Shown here: positions 59,168-64,000 of the stretch, in pieces | Numbering within the stretch: position 1 is the first letter of the stretch | Layout: each line of letters begins with the position of its first letter | DNA from: an uncultured Pelagibacteraceae bacterium | Lineage (GTDB): Bacteria; Pseudomonadota; Alphaproteobacteria; Pelagibacterales; Pelagibacteraceae | Length of the DNA stretch: 64,000 nucleotides | Direction: 5' to 3' | NCBI GenBank assembly: GCA_902610315.1 | Contig: CACLVA010000006.1 | Location: 16,706 to 80,705, forward strand | Translations under genes and position numbers: made by a program | Notes under the pieces: generated by a model | Databases searched by the model: none | The model's input: only the letters and a program-made list of their open reading frames with translations | Told to the model about the DNA's origin: nothing

Positions 59168-60283
59168 ATGAAAAATTATCTAAATTTTGAAAATGAAATT
59201 AAAAACATCGAGGCAGAAATAGACAAATTAAAGGATCCCTACAACAATGAGGGTATTTCAACAGTTGATACTGGTAGAATAGATAAATTGCAATTGGATC
59301 TTGATAAAAAGTTAAAAGATATTTACTCAAAACTCGACCCCTGGCAAACAACTTTAGTTGCCAGACATGAAGACAGACCAAAATCAAAATTCTTTATTGA
59401 TAATTTGTTCGATAATTTTTTTCCTTTATCAGGAGATAGATTGTTTGGAGAGGATAAGTCCTCAATAGCTGGGCTAGCTAACTTCGAGGGGCGTTCGGTT
59501 ATGGTTATAGGTCAAGAGAAAGGCGAAGATCTTAATTCTAGAATTGAAAGAAATTTTGGCATGATGAGGCCCGAGGGTTATAGAAAGTCAATAAGATTAA
59601 TGAAAATTGCAGACAAGTTCGGATTGCCGATAATATTTTTTATTGATACTCCTGGTGCATATCCAGGTGTAGGCGCTGAGGAGAGAGGTCAGGCAGAAGC
59701 AATAGCTAAATCAATAGAGTGCTCTTTATCTTTGGGTGTCCCGACTATTTCAATAATAATTGGTGAGGGTGGATCAGGAGGAGCGATAGCTTTAGCATCG
59801 TCTAATAAAATACTAATGTTCGAAAACGCGATTTATTCTGTTATTTCACCTGAAGGGTGCGCATCTATATTGTGGAGAGATCCAAAAAAAACTCTGGAAG
59901 CTGCCACTGCAATGAAACTTACTTCTAATAACTTATTAGAACTAAAAATAATTGATGAAATAGTTAAAGAACCAAGCGGTGGGGCTCACAGAGATAAAGA
60001 CAAAATACTTCTAGACTTAAGAAAATCCATTAGTAGAAATTTAGGGGAATTAACCACAATGTCTAGACAGGAGGTAATTGATCAAAGAAAAAATAAATTT
60101 TTAAATATTGGAAGAGAAAAAAAACTTTCTAAACAAGCTCTATCGTCAGAAGAATTATTTTCAAATGGTGTTAATAAAATATTTAATACAAAAAATAGTT
60201 TCTGGAAAAATAAATTTGTGATATTCCCAACAGTTTTTATTATTTTATTTATTATTTTGACCTTCTATTTTAATATTAATTAA
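59168..60283 (+). CDS. accA: Acetyl-CoA carboxylase carboxyltransferase subunit alpha with C-terminal membrane helix
   Basis: 371 aa against about 320 usual. The core is canonical: PYNNEGISTVDTGRID region, GLANFEGRSVMVIGQEKGED, MMRPEGYRKSIRLMKIADKFGLPIIFFIDTPGAYPG, GEGGSGGAIALASSNKILM, ISPEGCASILWRDPKK. After about residue 340 it adds SFWKNKFVIFPTVFIILFIILTFYFNIN, a clear transmembrane helix, suggesting membrane tethering of the carboxylase. The last 39 nt overlap the convergent secA gene. Confidence 0.94.
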   Translation: MKNYLNFENEIKNIEAEIDKLKDPYNNEGISTVDTGRIDKLQLDLDKKLKDIYSKLDPWQTTLVARHEDRPKSKFFIDNLFDNFFPLSGDRLFGEDKSSIAGLANFEGRSVMVIGQEKGEDLNSRIERNFGMMRPEGYRKSIRLMKIADKFGLPIIFFIDTPGAYPGVGAEERGQAEAIAKSIECSLSLGVPTISIIIGEGGSGGAIALASSNKILMFENAIYSVISPEGCASILWRDPKKTLEAATAMKLTSNNLLELKIIDEIVKEPSGGAHRDKDKILLDLRKSISRNLGELTTMSRQEVIDQRKNKFLNIGREKKLSKQALSSEELFSNGVNKIFNTKNSFWKNKFVIFPTVFIILFIILTFYFNIN

Positions 60284-62677
60284 TAATAATATTGTATCTT
60301 GTCTTATTTTTTCTAACAATTTTTCGAAAAGTCCAAAAGACTCTTTTTTATATTCAAGTAATGGATCTCTTTGACCATAAGATCTTAAGCCAATTACTTG
60401 CCTTAATTGCTCTAAATACTGAATGTGATTCTTCCAATTTAAATCAATAACTTGTAAAAAAATTTTTTTTTCAAGATCATTATTACCGACTTCAGACAAA
60501 AATAAGGCTCTTTGATTTCTTTTATCCAAAAATTTATCTTTTATAGCTTTGTCTATTTCAATTTGACTAGAGGAAAAAATTTTATTAAGGTAATCTGAAT
60601 CTTTGTTTTGCAGTAAATTTTCAAATTTACTTTTCAATACTTTATTTTTTTCTAGGTTCACTGATTTATTTTTTTCTCTAATTATTTCCTTAACTTCATC
60701 ATCTAACAGTTTGTCAATAATTTGAGATATTTCATTTGAATTTAAAATTTTATTTCTTTGATTAAAAATTACTTGTCTTTGGTCATTAAGAACATTATCG
60801 AATTTCAAAAGTGACTTTCTTATATCAAAATTTCTTGCCTCCACTTTTTGTTGAGCTCTTTCAAGTGCTTTATTAATCCAAGGATGGTCAATACTTTCTC
60901 CATCTTTAAGCCCAAGCTTTTCCAACATATTATTAATGGACTCTGAACCAAATATTCTCATTAAGTCATCTTCTAGACTAACAAAAAAAATTGAATTACC
61001 CTCATCTCCTTGTCTACCAGATCTTCCTCTTGCCTGATTATCAACTCTTCTGGACTCCATTCTTTCTGTTCCAATTACATAAAGACCACCTAAAGCTTTA
61101 ACTTTAGTTTTTTCATTTTCGAGTTTAATGTTTTTACTTTCATCATTACTAATTTTTTTACCACCAAGCTGAATATCAACTCCTCTTCCTGAAATACTTG
61201 TTGTGATAATTACAGAATTTAATTTACCAGCATTTGCAATAATATCGGCCTCTTTTTCGTGGTTCTTAGCATTTAAAACTGTATGCTCAATTCTTTTTTT
61301 CTTTAAAAGTCCGGAATATATTTCTGATTTATCTACACTTGATGTAAACACCATAACAGGTTGGCCTTTTTTATTGCAATTAAGTATTAATTCAATAATT
61401 GCATTTTGTTTTTCTTTTTCGGTTCTAAAAATTTTGTCATTAAAATCTTTTCTTATCATTTTCTTATTAGTTGGAATCGAAATAACGTTTAAGTTATAGA
61501 TTTCAAAAAATTCTTGACTTTCAGTCAAAGCTGTCCCAGTGCATCCCGCAAGTTTTTCATATAGTTTAAAATAGTTTTGATAAGTAATTGAAGCCAATGT
61601 CTGATTTTCTATTTCAATCTTTACATTTTCCTTTGCTTCAATTGCTTGGTGAAGACCATCTGCATATCTTCTTCCTTCTAGCATTCTACCAGAAATTTCA
61701 TCGATAATTTTAACTTTGTTATCTACTAAAACATAGTCTTTATCTTTTTTAAAAATAAAGTTTGCTTTTAAAGCTTGATTAACGTGATGAACTATATGTA
61801 AATTGGCCGGATCGTAAAAATTATTATTTTTTAGAATACCTATGCGGATTAAAATTTTTTCAATATTATCTATACCATTGTTGGTTAACATAATAGATCT
61901 ATCTTTTTCATCTATCTCATAATCATTAGAAGTCAAACTCTTAACAAATTTATTTATTGATTTATATTGTTTGCTTATATCTTCTGCTTGACCAGAAATA
62001 ACTAAAGGTGTTCTCGCCTCATCAATTAAGCAAGAATCAATTTCATCAACAATTGCATAATGTCTATTTTTTTGAACAAGTTGATTAAGTGAAAGTTTCA
62101 TATTATCTTTCAAATAATCAAAACCTAGCTCACTGTTAGTAGCATATGTAATATCACAATTATAATTTCTTAATCGCTCCTCGTCCTCTTGATAATTATT
62201 TATGAAGCCACAACTCACTCCTAAAAAGTTATAGATTTTTGACATATTTTCACAGTCTCTCTTAGCAAGATAATCGTTTACAGTAACAATGTGCACACCT
62301 TTGCCGTAAAGTGAATTTAAGTAAGCGGCTAAAGCAATTGTGATAGTTTTACCCTCACCCGTTTTCATTTCTGCAATTTTACCTTGGTGTAAAACTATTC
62401 CACCTAGTATCTGAACATCAAAGTGTCTTTCTCCTCTTTTTCTCTTAGATGCTTCTCTAACTAACGCAAAAGCTTCACATATTATTTCGTCTGTCACTTT
62501 TCCATTATTCAATTTTAATTTTAAATCAGCAGTTTTTTTTGGAAAATCTTTATCGTCTAGGCTTGAAATTTTTTTTTCAAGATCATTTACCTTTTTCAAA
62601 AGATGTTGAATTTTCTCAATCTCCTTTTGATTGTTGCTTTTAAAAATTTTACTTATAAAACTTAGAGGATTTAACAT
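60245..62677 (-). CDS. secA: Preprotein translocase ATPase SecA
   Basis: Motor for Sec export. 810 aa: Walker A AEMKTGEGKTITIALAAYLNSL, VDEIDSCLIDEARTPLVISG, helicase motifs GRGVDIQLGG and GTERMESRRVDNQARGRSGRQGDEG. The protein stops soon after the helical scaffold/wing domain (LLEKIRQDTILLLINIKIEG) and lacks the C-terminal CxCxxxxxxHC zinc tail that binds SecB in E. coli (901 aa). Convergent with accA, overlapping it by 39 nt. Confidence 0.96.
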   Translation of the reverse strand: MLNPLSFISKIFKSNNQKEIEKIQHLLKKVNDLEKKISSLDDKDFPKKTADLKLKLNNGKVTDEIICEAFALVREASKRKRGERHFDVQILGGIVLHQGKIAEMKTGEGKTITIALAAYLNSLYGKGVHIVTVNDYLAKRDCENMSKIYNFLGVSCGFINNYQEDEERLRNYNCDITYATNSELGFDYLKDNMKLSLNQLVQKNRHYAIVDEIDSCLIDEARTPLVISGQAEDISKQYKSINKFVKSLTSNDYEIDEKDRSIMLTNNGIDNIEKILIRIGILKNNNFYDPANLHIVHHVNQALKANFIFKKDKDYVLVDNKVKIIDEISGRMLEGRRYADGLHQAIEAKENVKIEIENQTLASITYQNYFKLYEKLAGCTGTALTESQEFFEIYNLNVISIPTNKKMIRKDFNDKIFRTEKEKQNAIIELILNCNKKGQPVMVFTSSVDKSEIYSGLLKKKRIEHTVLNAKNHEKEADIIANAGKLNSVIITTSISGRGVDIQLGGKKISNDESKNIKLENEKTKVKALGGLYVIGTERMESRRVDNQARGRSGRQGDEGNSIFFVSLEDDLMRIFGSESINNMLEKLGLKDGESIDHPWINKALERAQQKVEARNFDIRKSLLKFDNVLNDQRQVIFNQRNKILNSNEISQIIDKLLDDEVKEIIREKNKSVNLEKNKVLKSKFENLLQNKDSDYLNKIFSSSQIEIDKAIKDKFLDKRNQRALFLSEVGNNDLEKKIFLQVIDLNWKNHIQYLEQLRQVIGLRSYGQRDPLLEYKKESFGLFEKLLEKIRQDTILLLINIKIEGQNNK

Positions 62678-62745
62678 TTTTTAAATTTTCATATACATTA
62701 ATATTTAAATAAATATATAGTCATAAATTAATAATTTTAAATATT

Positions 62746-64000
62746 ATGGCTATAAATTTAAGTAATTTTCTTATTTCTAAAGAAGACAAGTCAAAAATGG
62801 CAGACTTTCAAGACTTGGACCATTTAGATGGATTGTCCATATCTGTTACATCTGCAAATTTATATAATAATAACAGAGATGATCTCGTTCTTTTTTACTT
62901 TAGAAATGGTGCCGAGTATGCATCTGTTTACACAAAGTCAAATGTAATCTCAGAAAACATAAAGTGGAACAAATCTATAAAAAGTAGAAAAGCTAAAGCA
63001 TTATTGGTAAATGCTCGTAATGCGAACTGTTTGACTGGGATGAAAGGGTTTAATTCATTAAAAGAAATTGCTGAAGAGATTGCAAAATTATTAACAGAAA
63101 AACAGAAAACAGACGAAGATACCCCACAAAGAGTAAGCACTAGTGAAATTATATTTGGGTGTACCGGAACCATTGGAGAAACTTACCCTTTACAAAAAAT
63201 TAAATCTTCAATCAATGATTTAGTTGGTAAAATAAAATATACTCAGAATAAATATTTGTGGATAAAAGCAGCAATGAGCATTTTAACAACAGATTTAAAA
63301 CCAAAGTTAGCTATGGAGGAATGTAAAATTGGTAAAACAAAAATAAAAATTTATGGAATTGCAAAAGGCTCAGGCATGATATCTCCAAATATGGCAACTA
63401 CTTTGGCATATCTTTTTACAGATGCAAATTTACCTTCGAGCACATTAAAAAAAATTTTAAACAAAAATGTGAACAATACATTTAACGCGATAACTTGTGA
63501 TGGGGACACAAGTACAAACGATATGATTACATTTTTTTCTACAGCAAGTGCGAAAAATAAATATATCAAAAATGCAAACGATTTAAATTTGAAAGAATTT
63601 GACAGGGCTGTAAATAATGTTTTACTCAATCTTGCAAAAAGAGTAGTTAGTGATGGAGAAGGTGCCTCAAAATTTATTCAAATAGAAGTTTTGAAATGTA
63701 AAACCGAAGATGATGCAAAAAAAATAAGTTTCTCAATTGCTAACTCTCCCTTGGTAAAAGCTGCTTTTGCGGGAGAAGATCCCAATTGGGGTAGAGTAAT
63801 GATGGCTGTTGGAAAAGCAAATGTTGATTTAAACGTTAATTCTATAAATTTATTAATTGGAAATAATAAGGTTTTAGACAAAGGTCAACTTTCAAAAAGT
63901 TATTCAGAACAAAATCTTAAAGAGTATATGAAAAATGATTCACTTAGAATTATTGTAGAAATGAACTTAGGAAAAAAAAATTTCACATGTTACACTATGG
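62746..64000 (+). CDS. argJ: Bifunctional ornithine acetyltransferase / N-acetylglutamate synthase ArgJ (3' end outside window)
   Basis: Recycles acetyl groups in arginine synthesis. About 418 codons are seen, nearly the whole protein. The autocleavage site is in KAAMSILTTDLKPKLA (Thr nucleophile); oxyanion-type segment FGCTGTIGETYPL, GIAKGSGMISPNMATTLAYLFTDA, and C-terminal AFAGEDPNWGRVMMAVGKANV are canonical. The window ends in LGKKNFTCYTM, about ten residues before the expected stop. Start is 68 nt from divergent secA. Confidence 0.94.
   Translation, partial: MAINLSNFLISKEDKSKMADFQDLDHLDGLSISVTSANLYNNNRDDLVLFYFRNGAEYASVYTKSNVISENIKWNKSIKSRKAKALLVNARNANCLTGMKGFNSLKEIAEEIAKLLTEKQKTDEDTPQRVSTSEIIFGCTGTIGETYPLQKIKSSINDLVGKIKYTQNKYLWIKAAMSILTTDLKPKLAMEECKIGKTKIKIYGIAKGSGMISPNMATTLAYLFTDANLPSSTLKKILNKNVNNTFNAITCDGDTSTNDMITFFSTASAKNKYIKNANDLNLKEFDRAVNNVLLNLAKRVVSDGEGASKFIQIEVLKCKTEDDAKKISFSIANSPLVKAAFAGEDPNWGRVMMAVGKANVDLNVNSINLLIGNNKVLDKGQLSKSYSEQNLKEYMKNDSLRIIVEMNLGKKNFTCYTM

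Noticed and set aside
1-64000. CRISPR arrays, insertion sequences, integrases, prophage structural genes
   Set aside because: I saw no regularly spaced repeats, transposase or integrase motifs, or capsid/tail proteins on either strand; the island has only phage-like small genes and one exonuclease.

Overview
The window reads as a piece of chromosome from a SAR11-type alphaproteobacterium (Pelagibacterales). The evidence is very AT-rich DNA, gene spacing close to zero with many 1-11 nt overlaps, Lys/Asn/Ile-rich proteins, and alphaproteobacterial gene orders: rpmH-rnpA-yidD-yidC-argB; dcd/murA-DUF2948-hisD-infA; trxA-folC-accD-trpA-trpB-trpF; aroA-rpsA-ihfB; kdsD-lptC-lptB; ffs-dnaX-ybaB-recR; and a cytochrome c gene divergent from kdsB-pheA. 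A GcrA regulator and a tRNA-His that lacks the extra G-1 and carries A73 also fit this class. No stretch longer than 300 nt is without a gene.

Layout. 1-9.3 kb: RND efflux pump (cut by the window start) and its adaptor, sulfurtransferase, msrA, a DMT exporter, a DNA glycosylase, a purine-salvage pair (phosphoribosyltransferase and NCS2 permease), a small lipoprotein and Hsp20. 9.4-16.2 kb: one long minus-strand run, deacetylase-like gene, dapE, dapD, HAD phosphatase, argB, yidC, yidD, rnpA, rpmH. 16.3-25 kb: plus strand, TVP38 protein, dcd, murA, hisD, infA, tRNA-Phe, cspA, then a histidine module made of a His-rich leader peptide inside a closed RNA structure, tRNA-His, hisS, hisZ and hisG.

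25-35 kb is the accessory part. It starts exactly at the hisG stop codon with a minus-strand three-gene operon: a protein of unknown family with a weak sigma-factor-like segment, a GHKL ATPase, and a 658-aa DruA/DUF4338-like protein. This looks like an undescribed anti-phage or stress operon. Three copies of a 15-nt element, TCCGGGGTATATATA, lie upstream of three transcription units here, each oriented toward its gene. One copy feeds a leader with a hairpin that hides the ribosome binding site, one a probably leaderless candidate nuclease gene, and one a multi-branched structured RNA of about 130 nt followed by small zinc-finger/membrane ORFs and a degenerate Leu-type tRNA. The region ends with nuclease genes (rmuC-like, PD-(D/E)XK exonuclease, exonuclease I).

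35-64 kb returns to core genes: trxA (broken by a 28-nt insertion), folC, accD, trpAB, trpF, pyrF, ihfB, rpsA, aroA, LPS export and Kdo genes, an RNase D-like exonuclease, gcrA, argD, argF, cytochrome c, kdsB, pheA, 4.5S RNA, dnaX, recR, malate synthase G (frameshifted in a nine-A run), accA with an added C-terminal membrane helix, secA and a 3'-truncated argJ. Two otherwise intact housekeeping genes carry single frame-breaking lesions. This points to sequencing or assembly error, recent mutation, or recoding, and reads would decide between them.
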